Assembly: GCA_026985515.1 (NCBI GenBank)
Contig: JALSQH010000122.1
Coordinates: forward strand, 1-12,332
Direction of reading: 5' to 3'
DNA: 12,332 bases
Source: a bacterium
GTDB lineage: Bacteria; JALSQH01
Positions 1 to 7,396 of the stretch are shown piece after piece (position 1 is the first letter of the stretch; each line of letters opens with the position of its first letter). Position numbers and translations under genes: made by a program. The notes below the pieces were generated by a model. It was not told the origin of the DNA. It searched no databases and saw nothing but the letters and a program-made list of their open reading frames with translations.

Positions 1-1
1 C

Positions 2-1198
2 AGAAACAGTTCAGACATGATTGTGGGATATCTTGCCGGGATTGTAAATTATTCTCCTCTCTTTGAAAGAATTTACTCAACAATACAGGACCTTTTCAAA
101 AATACAGCCTGGGGCATCACTGTATGCACCTCTACAGGTAAACTTCTCTATCATTACGGTGCTGGAGAGGAAAAATGTCCTCTCGGTGAACTCCTTCAGG
201 GGAAGGGACTGATTCAGGGGGAAACCACATTAAAAGCTTTCTACTATGAAAATCTGCTTGACTCCTTCATCACCCTTTATCTCTCAAAAAGTGACATACT
301 TGGTTATTACTACCGCAAGATAACGAAACTGATATACATAATTCTTCTTTTCCTTATTCCCACGGTACTCCTTTCCATATATCTCCTTGGACATACATTA
401 AAACCAATAGAAGATCTCCTCTGGGCTTCAGAGAGAGTGAGAGCCGGGGATCTCAATATCACACTTCCTGTCAGAAGATCTGATGAAATCGGTATGCTCA
501 TAAGAAGCTTCAATGAAATGGTGGAAACTCTGAGAGAAGACAAATTTGAACTGGAAAGAACAAATCAAAAATTGCAGGAGGCCTACAGAAAACTGGAAAC
601 AATAAACAGAACTCTTGCTGAAAGAAACAGAGAACTGGAAATGGCAAATCAGAAACTGCAAATTCTCTCAATTACAGATAGCCTCACTGGCCTGTACAAC
701 CACAGATTCCTTCAGGAAACACTGGAAAAGGAACTCCACCTTGCAAGAAGAATAAACGCTCCTATTTCCTACCTTATGATTGACATCGACAATTTTAAAA
801 TTTTCAACGATACATATGGACATCAGGCTGGAGACGCACTTCTATCTCAACTCGGAAAACTTATCGTTTCACAACTGAGATCTTCCGACATAGCCACAAG
901 ATATGGAGGGGAGGAATTTGGTATTATCCTCCCCAACACCGATAAAGATGGCTCAATTTTTCTTGCAAGCAAAATCAGACTCACAGTTGCACATCACCCA
1001 TTTAAGATAATGGAAAAAAATAACGAAATAGAGGTGCACATAACCGTAAGCATAGGTGCATCCACAAAGAAACCATTTGTCATAGGACCTCACAGCAGAG
1101 AGGAAATCATCAGAGAAGCGGATGAAGCCCTTTACTATGCGAAAAGAACAGGTAAAAATAAAGTGGTACACTACCATGACATAGCACTTCAGCAGTAA
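2..1198 (+). CDS. HAMP-GGDEF diguanylate cyclase, 5' end outside window
   Basis: Membrane-bound enzyme expected to make cyclic di-GMP from two GTP. The frame is open to the left edge and the first ATG (17) has no ribosome binding site, so the true start and a first membrane segment probably lie upstream. Numbering from that ATG, residues 1-100 look like the end of an extracytoplasmic sensor domain. A transmembrane helix spans about 103-125, HAMP about 126-172 and a coiled-coil linker about 174-217. The GGDEF domain runs from about 218 to 385, with DSLTGLYN (221-228), the metal/nucleotide region around D256-D258 and YGHQAGD (267-273), and active-site GGEEF (297-301). RSSD (288-291) lies five residues before GGEEF, the normal place of the product-inhibition I-site. 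Both sites are intact, so an active, feedback-inhibited cyclase is expected. The sensed ligand is unknown. The next gene starts one base after the stop. Confidence 0.94.
   Translation, partial: RNSSDMIVGYLAGIVNYSPLFERIYSTIQDLFKNTAWGITVCTSTGKLLYHYGAGEEKCPLGELLQGKGLIQGETTLKAFYYENLLDSFITLYLSKSDILGYYYRKITKLIYIILLFLIPTVLLSIYLLGHTLKPIEDLLWASERVRAGDLNITLPVRRSDEIGMLIRSFNEMVETLREDKFELERTNQKLQEAYRKLETINRTLAERNRELEMANQKLQILSITDSLTGLYNHRFLQETLEKELHLARRINAPISYLMIDIDNFKIFNDTYGHQAGDALLSQLGKLIVSQLRSSDIATRYGGEEFGIILPNTDKDGSIFLASKIRLTVAHHPFKIMEKNNEIEVHITVSIGASTKKPFVIGPHSREEIIREADEALYYAKRTGKNKVVHYHDIALQQ
548..661 (+). repeat. Imperfect 30-base repeat in the cyclase coiled-coil linker
   Basis: Bases 548-577 and 632-661 match at 24 of 30 positions. 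They encode ELERTNQKLQ (178-187) and ELEMANQKLQ (206-215), exactly 28 residues, or four heptads, apart. This is the signalling helix between HAMP and GGDEF and may reflect an internal duplication of the coiled coil. Confidence 0.6.
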
Positions 1199-1199
1199 A

Positions 1200-1991
1200 A
1201 TGTGCAGATACTACAGGACCCTGATTTTCTCCCACAGAGGCAGATGCAGATCACGGGAGGGGAGAATAGACAATACTCTCGGTGCAATCGAACAGATCAG
1301 AAAAGCGGGAATCAGAGGCGTAGAAATAGATCTGTGGCTCCTCAGAGATAATGAAACAGTGCTGTTTCATGATTCGGAATTTTACAGGACAGGTAAAAGA
1401 AAAAGAGTTTCTGAATCCACTATGGAGGACCTTGATCTCTCTTCTGTAACAGGAAACATTCCCGGCAAAAAGAAAAGGATCTGGCAGAAGTGGAAACAAC
1501 CTCCTGACCTTATAACACTTCTCGATTCTTTTCCTGAACTTTTCTTCAACCTTGAATTGAAATTTGAACACAATGAGGGATTGAGAGAAAGAGAAATCCT
1601 CTGGCTACGCTACCTCGTGGGACTACTTTCCATCAGAAAGGACCTTGATAGAATAATCATCTCAAGCTTTAACTGGGATGCAGTGGACTTCATAAAAAAA
1701 TCCTCTGAAACTCTTCAGACAGGATATCTCTTTGAAGAAAACCTTCTGGAAACCGCAATAAAGAGAGGATTGAGGAACTCCATTTACTCTCTCCACCCCC
1801 ACATCTCACTGGTTAATGAGACTCTGCTTGAGAAAGCAAGAGTGCATAATTTCAAAGTTATAGTATGGACCGTAAACAAACCTGACGAAATGGAAGAACT
1901 ATTTAAAATAGGAGTTGATGGAATAATAACTGATTATCCCCTCATAGCTGCCAGAATAAGGGAGAACCTCTGTGGCAATTCATCAACTTGA
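1200..1991 (+). CDS. Glycerophosphodiester phosphodiesterase (GDPD family)
   Basis: Hydrolyses glycerophosphodiesters (deacylated phospholipids) to sn-glycerol 3-phosphate and an alcohol; 263 residues, normal for the short bacterial form. It has no signal peptide, so it should be cytoplasmic. Visible GDPD motifs are SHRG (11-14, catalytic H12 with R13), DNT (24-26), GVEIDL (40-45, metal ligands E42 and D44), the second catalytic histidine in LFHD (55-58), NLELK (117-121, likely third metal ligand E119), HPH (199-201), the VIVWTVN strand (220-226) and GVDGIITDYP (238-247). The usual ENT is DNT, a conservative change of unknown effect. The ATG follows the cyclase stop by one base without a clear Shine-Dalgarno, so translational coupling is likely. 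Family assignment is secure; the natural substrate cannot be told. Confidence 0.93.
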   Translation: MCRYYRTLIFSHRGRCRSREGRIDNTLGAIEQIRKAGIRGVEIDLWLLRDNETVLFHDSEFYRTGKRKRVSESTMEDLDLSSVTGNIPGKKKRIWQKWKQPPDLITLLDSFPELFFNLELKFEHNEGLREREILWLRYLVGLLSIRKDLDRIIISSFNWDAVDFIKKSSETLQTGYLFEENLLETAIKRGLRNSIYSLHPHISLVNETLLEKARVHNFKVIVWTVNKPDEMEELFKIGVDGIITDYPLIAARIRENLCGNSST

Positions 1992-2024
1992 CTTAACCGG
2001 GAATAAAAGATAAGATTGATGGTG

Positions 2025-2465
2025 ATGGAAGATTTGAAAAGTGTAATCCCTGCTATTCTCCACAGGAATCTGGGAAAAATAGAGAAAGTAAGAAGTGCCT
2101 GGGAAAGCATTGGATGGAAAGAACTGCTTTCCAACACCTTTCCCTACCGGACAACTTCCTCAACCATCTACATTGCTGTTACTCATCCAATCTGGAAAAA
2201 TGAAATTATCAACAACAGCGACAGAATATTAAAGAAGATCAACAAGTTAACCGGGGAAAATTTCTCCAGAATTATTGTCGATGTCAACACCAGTTTTTTC
2301 CAGAAAAAGAGGAGCTCTGGTAGAGAAAATAAAAAGTTAAGAGAGCCCCTGACAGCGGAGGATATAAGAGAATTAATTTCAAAAATAAAATCAGACAGAA
2401 TCAGATCAAGACTCACTTCCTTACTTGAAAAAATGGAGGAAAGGAGGAAAAATGGTCAACCTTGA
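2025..2465 (+). CDS. DUF721 / DciA-like protein
   Basis: About 146 residues. The first 90 match the DUF721 pattern: SAWESIGW (24-31), a short run to YRTTSSTIYIAV (41-52), the characteristic tryptophan in HPIWKNEI (54-61), then a helix and ITG-type segment ending in a beta strand (IIVDVN, 83-88). DUF721 includes DciA, the loader of the replicative helicase DnaB in bacteria lacking DnaC. The C-terminal 55 residues are charged and helical, without a recognised domain. The start is uncertain: TTG 2016, ATG 2019, GTG 2022 and ATG 2025 share the frame. ATG 2025 is chosen because the weak purine stretch AGATAAG lies 10 bases before it. The 3' end overlaps the next gene by 14 bases. Its place among lipid and envelope genes is unusual, so a role in replication is inferred from family only. 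Confidence 0.78.
   Translation: MEDLKSVIPAILHRNLGKIEKVRSAWESIGWKELLSNTFPYRTTSSTIYIAVTHPIWKNEIINNSDRILKKINKLTGENFSRIIVDVNTSFFQKKRSSGRENKKLREPLTAEDIRELISKIKSDRIRSRLTSLLEKMEERRKNGQP
2441..2447 (+). promoter_or_regulatory. Ribosome binding site fixing the metallophosphoesterase start
   Basis: AAGGAGG lies four bases before ATG 2452, inside the end of the DUF721 gene. It favours ATG 2452 over the in-frame upstream TTG at 2425, and gives an N-terminus with a properly placed twin-arginine signal. Confidence 0.8.
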
Positions 2466-4134
2466 AGAGATCGTGAAAAAAAGAATCTCTCGAAGAGATT
2501 TCGCAAAATATCTTGCTAAGGGAGCAATTTCAATAGCAATACTACCATCATTTATTACCTCGTGCGGGAAAGAAAAAGTTAGCAAATCCTCCACCTATCC
2601 CTATCTTCCCGGTAGCAGTTACAAAATTGGTCCCTACTTCACCACCCTTAACAAAACAGTTAAACCAGTTCTGCCACTTCCAGAGGATGGAAATTATTAT
2701 CCAGAAGATCACCCCGACCTGGGAAAATACTCATTTGGAGAGGGTGAGAACATAATATTAAGAGACGATCCTCCTTTCACAAGAACAGATAACCCGCAGA
2801 GGGCTGTTCTTCTTTACTTTGTGCATCTCTCTGATATCCACCTCACAGATGAAGAATCCCCCATGAGGATGGTTGACGCTGACGCAAAAGGTGCGACTCA
2901 GGGAGCCTACAGAAGACAATCCATGTATTCCACCCAGGTACTGAACTCTGTGGTGAGGACCATCAATCACCTTGCCAAACCCAGAAAATTTGATTTTGTA
3001 ATTCTCACCGGGGATCTCATAGACAATGACGAATATGTGGAACTTCGATGGCTCATAGACATTATGGATGGGAAAGCTGTCAATCCCGATACAGGAAAAG
3101 ATGATGACCCCGTACCTGGACCAGCCAACGACTTTAACGATCCCTTTCAGGCGTGGGGACTCGATAAAAACATACCATGGTATGCGGTAATCGGGAATCA
3201 CGACCTCGGGGTTCAGGGAACCTTCTTCGCCACCGAATATTACAATCAATACGCCGTGGGTGACACAGTTTATGGTGGCAGTCAGGATGGTTCAAAACCT
3301 GACGCAACCAAAATCCGCTCCAACACAAAGGTGCCTTCTGATCCCAAAAGACACCTCCTGGGCACAAGGGTGAAAGATTATCAGGATGCTTCACCCTACA
3401 TTTCAGAATTTTTCAAAACATCCTCCAGCCCTGTGGGGCATGGATTCAGAAGCAAAGATGATAAAGTGGGATTCTACACAGTTGATCCGGGCAAGGGCTT
3501 TATAAGAATAATAGCCATGGATACCTACGATATAAAGAACGGCGGAGCAGATGGTTACATGAGCAGAGACCAGTGGGAAAATCTGGTTATACCTGCTATT
3601 GAACAGGCAAGGAAGGACAAAAAACTTGTTATCCTCACAAGTCACCATGCTTCATACTACATGAAGAGTAACTCGGAAGTTTCGGGAGAGGAAATTGTAA
3701 ACACCCTTCTACAGTATCCCCATGTAATTCTCCATCTGGTAGGTCATGGGCACCTGAACAGGATTGATTACCACATCAACAGTGAGGGTACAAATGGATA
3801 CTGGGAGATACAGACATCTTCCCTTATAGACTTTCCCCAGCAGGGAAGAATTATTGAGATTGTTTACAATGGGGATGGAACAGATTCAATTTTCACAGTT
3901 ATGCTTGACCACAACTCACCTGAGGGGTGCATGTCATACAGATCCAGAGAACTGGCTCTTCTTGAGATGCAGATAGGTGATGCAACAGGATGTGGACCCG
4001 GTAAACCTGAAGATAGAAACACAGAATTGATCTTTAAAGTACCTGATGAAATAAGACAGGTTATCGAATCAAAGATTGATCAGCTTGAAAAACAGACTGC
4101 AGCTGAAACCTTTCTCAAAGAGGAGATAACATGA
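2452..4134 (+). CDS. Tat-exported lipoprotein metallophosphoesterase
   Basis: A 560-residue calcineurin-like phosphoesterase. The N-terminus carries a twin-arginine signal SRRDFAK (13-19), a hydrophobic stretch (about 23-35) and a lipobox ITSC (35-38), so C38 should be lipidated after folded export. The metal-site motifs occur in order: SDIH (127-130; D128, H130), GDLID (187-191), GNHD (248-251), SHH (397-399) and GHGH (431-434). All ligands are present, so it should be active. Long inserts separate the motifs. Together with the Tat signal this resembles the large families modelled as TIGR03767/TIGR03768 (recalled, not searched). The substrate is unknown; a phosphomonoester or phosphodiester at the cell surface is likely. 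The gene starts inside the DUF721 gene and ends in an ATGA overlap with the first acyl-CoA dehydrogenase. Confidence 0.9.
   Translation: MVNLEEIVKKRISRRDFAKYLAKGAISIAILPSFITSCGKEKVSKSSTYPYLPGSSYKIGPYFTTLNKTVKPVLPLPEDGNYYPEDHPDLGKYSFGEGENIILRDDPPFTRTDNPQRAVLLYFVHLSDIHLTDEESPMRMVDADAKGATQGAYRRQSMYSTQVLNSVVRTINHLAKPRKFDFVILTGDLIDNDEYVELRWLIDIMDGKAVNPDTGKDDDPVPGPANDFNDPFQAWGLDKNIPWYAVIGNHDLGVQGTFFATEYYNQYAVGDTVYGGSQDGSKPDATKIRSNTKVPSDPKRHLLGTRVKDYQDASPYISEFFKTSSSPVGHGFRSKDDKVGFYTVDPGKGFIRIIAMDTYDIKNGGADGYMSRDQWENLVIPAIEQARKDKKLVILTSHHASYYMKSNSEVSGEEIVNTLLQYPHVILHLVGHGHLNRIDYHINSEGTNGYWEIQTSSLIDFPQQGRIIEIVYNGDGTDSIFTVMLDHNSPEGCMSYRSRELALLEMQIGDATGCGPGKPEDRNTELIFKVPDEIRQVIESKIDQLEKQTAAETFLKEEIT
4121..4125 (+). 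promoter_or_regulatory. Ribosome binding site for the first acyl-CoA dehydrogenase
   Basis: AGGAG lies five bases before ATG 4131, within the end of the metallophosphoesterase gene. It supports the ATGA overlap start. Confidence 0.75.
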
Positions 4135-5564
4135 AGTATCCCGAGGATCTCCCGTCAATCCCAGTCAACTATGCAGAGGAAAAACTCTTTTCTCCGGAGA
4201 TCAACCATCTCGTTGAAAAGAGATTGTCAAAAAGATTCGAAAAAATCAGAAGAGATGCAAGAGACTTCTCCGAAAAATTTATCTATCCCTCTGCCCTTAA
4301 AATCGACTGGATCATCAAAAACGAGGATCACGACTACACACCCTGGGACATAGTAAAAGAGGGGATGAAGAGGGGTTACCTCTCTTTCATGTATCCAAAA
4401 GTAACAGGTGGAAAAGGTGGCTTAACTGCTGAATTTGCAGTGCTTATGGAAGAACTCTCAGCAGCATGCCCTGGAATAGCCAACATCTTTGGAGCAAATG
4501 CTCTGGGTGCTGCAGCCATTGTCTTTTCCTTCAATCCCGACATTTGGGAAAGATACCTTGTAAGAGCTGTGGAAGCGGAAAAGATGGGAGAACCAGTTAT
4601 CTTTGCATGGGCGATAACTGAACCCTCTGCCGGCAGTGATGTGGAATATGATGAAGGGCTTGAGAAAGGGACCCTCACATGTGAGGCAAAGCCTGTAGTG
4701 GGCGGCTTCAGGTTATCTGGCAGAAAGGTTTTCATATCAAATGGGAGCATAGCAAAATACATTGTTGTCAAAGCAGCAACCGATAAGAAGAGGGGCAGGG
4801 AAACCTGGTCCACTTTCATAGTTTCCTCAAGTGCAGAGGGGTTCAGAGTCGTTCGTACAGAATACAAAATGGGTCAGGTAGCCTGTCCCGCAGCGGAGCT
4901 GGAATTTGACGAAGTTTTCATTTCCAGAAGGGATACCATTGGACCAGTTGGCTCAGGAAGAATCATGTCAAAATTGATCCTTGCAGCATCGAGGGGTCCC
5001 GTTGGAGCAATTTCTACAGGTATAGCACTTGGTGCATTCAGGCTTGCTGCAGGATATGCCATGAGGGAAGATACCCCATATTCAAGAAGCATAAGAAACC
5101 CGGTTATAAGAGAAATCCTGGTGGAGATGTTCAACAGGATCAGGACTGCAAGGCTTTCATATCTGGAAGCAACATCAAACTTTGACAAACTTCTTCTTCC
5201 CCCAAGAAGTATAATGGATGGTGCGGAAAAACCGTACAGAGCCCTGACCCCTCTCATAAGGCGTGAAAATATCCTGGAGAAACTCCACAGAATAGGTGAC
5301 AAGATACTTGAAAGATACTTTGACCACATAGTATCATCCGGAAAGCTGGATGCCCAGTACAAACTTGCATCCTCAGCCAAAGTGATCGGGTCAGATACAG
5401 CAGTATGGGTCGCTTCAAGAGCCCTTGATATTATCAGGCCAGGTGATCATCCATACTGGCTTGCTGCACAGAAACTCTACAGGGACGCAAAACTTGTGCA
5501 GATCTATGAAGGAACAAATCAACTGAACAAACAGAGCATAGGAAACTTTCTCCTGACAGGGTGA
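4131..5564 (+). CDS. Acyl-CoA dehydrogenase, catalytic-type subunit
   Basis: An ACAD-family flavoenzyme, expected to oxidise acyl-CoA to the trans-2-enoyl-CoA in the cytoplasm and pass electrons to ETF. At 477 residues it is longer than the usual 380-400. It has the N-terminal helical domain (about 30-155), signature AITEPSAGSD (161-170), the beta domain with GRKVFISNG (197-205), the C-terminal helical domain, and YEGTNQ (459-464) with probable catalytic base E460. Two motifs that normally bind the FAD of the partner subunit are lost at alignable positions. The R-x-Q-F-G position reads E-D-T-P-Y (313-317), and the Q-x-x-GGYGY position reads D433 then RPGDH (436-440). An extra stretch of about 45 residues lies near 350-405. 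The next gene keeps the lost motifs, so a heteromer is inferred. Confidence 0.93.
   Translation: MKYPEDLPSIPVNYAEEKLFSPEINHLVEKRLSKRFEKIRRDARDFSEKFIYPSALKIDWIIKNEDHDYTPWDIVKEGMKRGYLSFMYPKVTGGKGGLTAEFAVLMEELSAACPGIANIFGANALGAAAIVFSFNPDIWERYLVRAVEAEKMGEPVIFAWAITEPSAGSDVEYDEGLEKGTLTCEAKPVVGGFRLSGRKVFISNGSIAKYIVVKAATDKKRGRETWSTFIVSSSAEGFRVVRTEYKMGQVACPAAELEFDEVFISRRDTIGPVGSGRIMSKLILAASRGPVGAISTGIALGAFRLAAGYAMREDTPYSRSIRNPVIREILVEMFNRIRTARLSYLEATSNFDKLLLPPRSIMDGAEKPYRALTPLIRRENILEKLHRIGDKILERYFDHIVSSGKLDAQYKLASSAKVIGSDTAVWVASRALDIIRPGDHPYWLAAQKLYRDAKLVQIYEGTNQLNKQSIGNFLLTG
5560..5564 (+). promoter_or_regulatory. Ribosome binding site deciding the second ACAD start
   Basis: GGTGA overlaps the stop codon of the previous gene and lies five bases before ATG 5570. 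It favours ATG 5570 over the in-frame GTG at 5561, which has no suitably spaced site of its own. Confidence 0.6.
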
Positions 5565-5569
5565 GAATC

Positions 5570-6553
5570 ATGGAAGAAATTTTAAAACCGGTAGAAAAAT
5601 TTGTAAAAAAAGAATTGATTGAAAATTGCCACCTGTGGGATGCAGAGCCACAGCAGTTCAGAAAGGACACCTTCCGTCAGATTGAGAAAAAACTTGGCAT
5701 ACTGCAACTCCCTGAGATTGATAAAGAAAATTTCATCAGCAACGCAAGGGGAGTGGTAAGACTCTTAGCTTCTGGATGCGGAAGCATTGCCTTTATCTAT
5801 GCAGTTAATTTTGCAATAACTTCATTTCTTAAGGAGAGGACCAGTTTACCATCAGGAAAACTCTTTATTTCACCTGTGATCATTGAAAAGGATGACTGGC
5901 TCTTCTATTTTAAAAGAGAGAAAAAATTAAGTGGCAAACTTGATGGAATCATTGCAGGAGATCTTGGTGAAATCTTTTTCCTGCCGGTGGCAAGGGAAAA
6001 TGATGAAAGGGGATGGCTTTTAATTGAGGGGACAACCAGTTACTCTGAGGAGAATTCTTTTCTTCCCGGTTTAAGACCTCTTACGACTGGGAGAATCAAC
6101 TTTGAAAATTTCTCTCTTAAAGATGATCTCCTCTTTCTGCCCCAGGGAGAATGGTTTGAAGAATTTAAAAGCTGGTTTTTAATCTACCTCATCCCTCTTT
6201 TCTCCGGGCTGGTGGAAAATGCCCTCAACATATCTGAAAATTACGCAAAGGAGAGATTTCAGGGGGGACAGCCCATTATTGAAATTCCATCTGTGAGAAG
6301 ATTGCTCAACAGCATCAGAGCAACTCTCGCCACACTCAATCACTTGAGCAGTTACCCTATTAAGAGCAGATGGATCGAAGAAATCAGAAAAATATACATT
6401 TCGATAATTGATGATGCAGAAGAGGCTATTTTAAATTCCATTCAGGTAATGGGTGGTTATGGATATATGCAGGATTACAGAGTTGAGAGAATACTCCGTG
6501 ACTTCAGGAGCATTCGCTCCATTTTCTCTCCTCTTGAGTATATTACTGAGTAG
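5570..6553 (+). CDS. Short, divergent acyl-CoA dehydrogenase-like subunit
   Basis: A 327-residue ACAD relative, about 50 residues shorter than usual. The middle domain is recognisable (KLSGKLDG near 119-126; GLRPLTTGRINFEN, 167-180), but there is no TEPxxGSD signature. The C-terminal helical domain is the conserved part: YAKERFQGGQP (225-235) keeps R229, Q231 and G233, and IQVMGGYGY (291-299) keeps Q292 and the glycines, followed by VERILRD (305-311). These are the residues that in ACAD dimers hold the FAD of the neighbouring subunit. The protein stops soon after. The position of the catalytic YEGT reads FSPL (319-322), so the base is lost. On its own it should be inactive; it probably pairs with the preceding gene product. 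GTG 5561 is an alternative start. Confidence 0.85.
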   Translation: MEEILKPVEKFVKKELIENCHLWDAEPQQFRKDTFRQIEKKLGILQLPEIDKENFISNARGVVRLLASGCGSIAFIYAVNFAITSFLKERTSLPSGKLFISPVIIEKDDWLFYFKREKKLSGKLDGIIAGDLGEIFFLPVARENDERGWLLIEGTTSYSEENSFLPGLRPLTTGRINFENFSLKDDLLFLPQGEWFEEFKSWFLIYLIPLFSGLVENALNISENYAKERFQGGQPIIEIPSVRRLLNSIRATLATLNHLSSYPIKSRWIEEIRKIYISIIDDAEEAILNSIQVMGGYGYMQDYRVERILRDFRSIRSIFSPLEYITE

Positions 6554-7394
6554 CTTTCTCCTTTTTTTCCCTCTGACGGGAACAAACCTTCTGGGAGATG
6601 CATCTTCAGCGGGGAAAATCGTCATAACCGGAAAATTTTCCACCGGCAACAAATGGTTCAATGAATCGGGCAAAAGGGAAAGGATGTGGGTAAATCTGGA
6701 GAAAAAATCGGTCACCATAAGAACAGAACTTCCCATCTATCACTCATTTTTCACCGGACTTGAATCTTCACTTGTTAAAATATCAGGATTTTCCGAGTTC
6801 GGGATAATCATAAATGACAGGATTTACACTGCAAGAACAAAAGTAATCACCTCAGAGGGGATTGGAGATTCTGAGGCCTTTATGGGATTTGTTAAGGGGA
6901 AAAATATGCTGACCTTCTCTCTTCTCATTCCCAGCGGAGACAGTGATTTCTACTTTGATAAATTTCCCACAGGCTCAGGAAGGTGGGGGGTCAGACTCTC
7001 CTATGAACGGGAATCTTCTCTTCTCAGCAGAGATAAATTCTCAACCAGCGTTGAAGTGCTCCTTCCCAGAGATTACACCTACATTGATTATCTTGGAAAC
7101 TACCTCACATACAACGCACCTGTAAAGAAAAAGTTTTTCATAAGTTACTCCGCAGGTATCCACACAGGGATTTTCACAGCCACAGCGGGGTTCAACTACT
7201 ATCACGAAATTGCACTGAGCAGGGAAAACCTGCTGACAGTTTCATTGTGCATCTCTTCCCCTGACAGAAGGGGGGGAATAACTCTTGAATTACCTGTGTA
7301 CGGTAAATACTATCCATCGGAAATGCTCCCCTCCTTCTTCTGGGAAAGGGAATTTCCAGCTGGATATGAATTGAGCTTTTACCTGGAGATATGA
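6483..7394 (+). CDS. Putative outer-membrane beta-barrel protein
   Basis: About 303 residues, not firmly recognised. The N-terminus has a long hydrophobic stretch (about 13-31) with a possible signal-peptidase site near DASSA-GK (39-45). The rest is rich in amphipathic strands with alternating aromatic/hydrophobic residues and has GIGD (126-129), IPSG (149-152) and FPTGSGRWG (161-169). These resemble the outer-membrane family PF13557 (MetA-type aromatic degradation barrels); the match is by eye only. It lacks the usual terminal aromatic residue, ending in LEI. The start is uncertain. TTG 6483 is chosen because AGGA (6471-6474) precedes it by eight bases and it adds charged residues before the hydrophobic core; GTG 6453, GTG 6498 and TTG 6534 share the frame. 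It overlaps the preceding ACAD by 71 bases with this start. It may be a porin-like channel for hydrophobic substrates. Confidence 0.55.
   Translation: MREYSVTSGAFAPFSLLLSILLSSFLLFFPLTGTNLLGDASSAGKIVITGKFSTGNKWFNESGKRERMWVNLEKKSVTIRTELPIYHSFFTGLESSLVKISGFSEFGIIINDRIYTARTKVITSEGIGDSEAFMGFVKGKNMLTFSLLIPSGDSDFYFDKFPTGSGRWGVRLSYERESSLLSRDKFSTSVEVLLPRDYTYIDYLGNYLTYNAPVKKKFFISYSAGIHTGIFTATAGFNYYHEIALSRENLLTVSLCISSPDRRGGITLELPVYGKYYPSEMLPSFFWEREFPAGYELSFYLEI
7385..7388 (+). promoter_or_regulatory. Ribosome binding site deciding the protease-barrel start
   Basis: GGAG lies eight bases before ATG 7397 and only two before ATG 7391. The spacing favours 7397, although 7391 forms an ATGA overlap with the previous stop codon. 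Confidence 0.55.
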
Positions 7395-7396
7395 GG

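Noticed and set aside
2758-3394. Minus-strand open frames of 163 and 86 codons opposite the metallophosphoesterase
   Set aside because: They overlap the conserved catalytic motifs of the real gene, overlap each other, and show no domain or translation signal.
4376-5380. Two long minus-strand open frames (163 and 168 codons) opposite the first acyl-CoA dehydrogenase
   Set aside because: The plus-strand gene has clear family motifs throughout. The antisense frames encode no recognisable domains and are explained by codon bias of the real gene.
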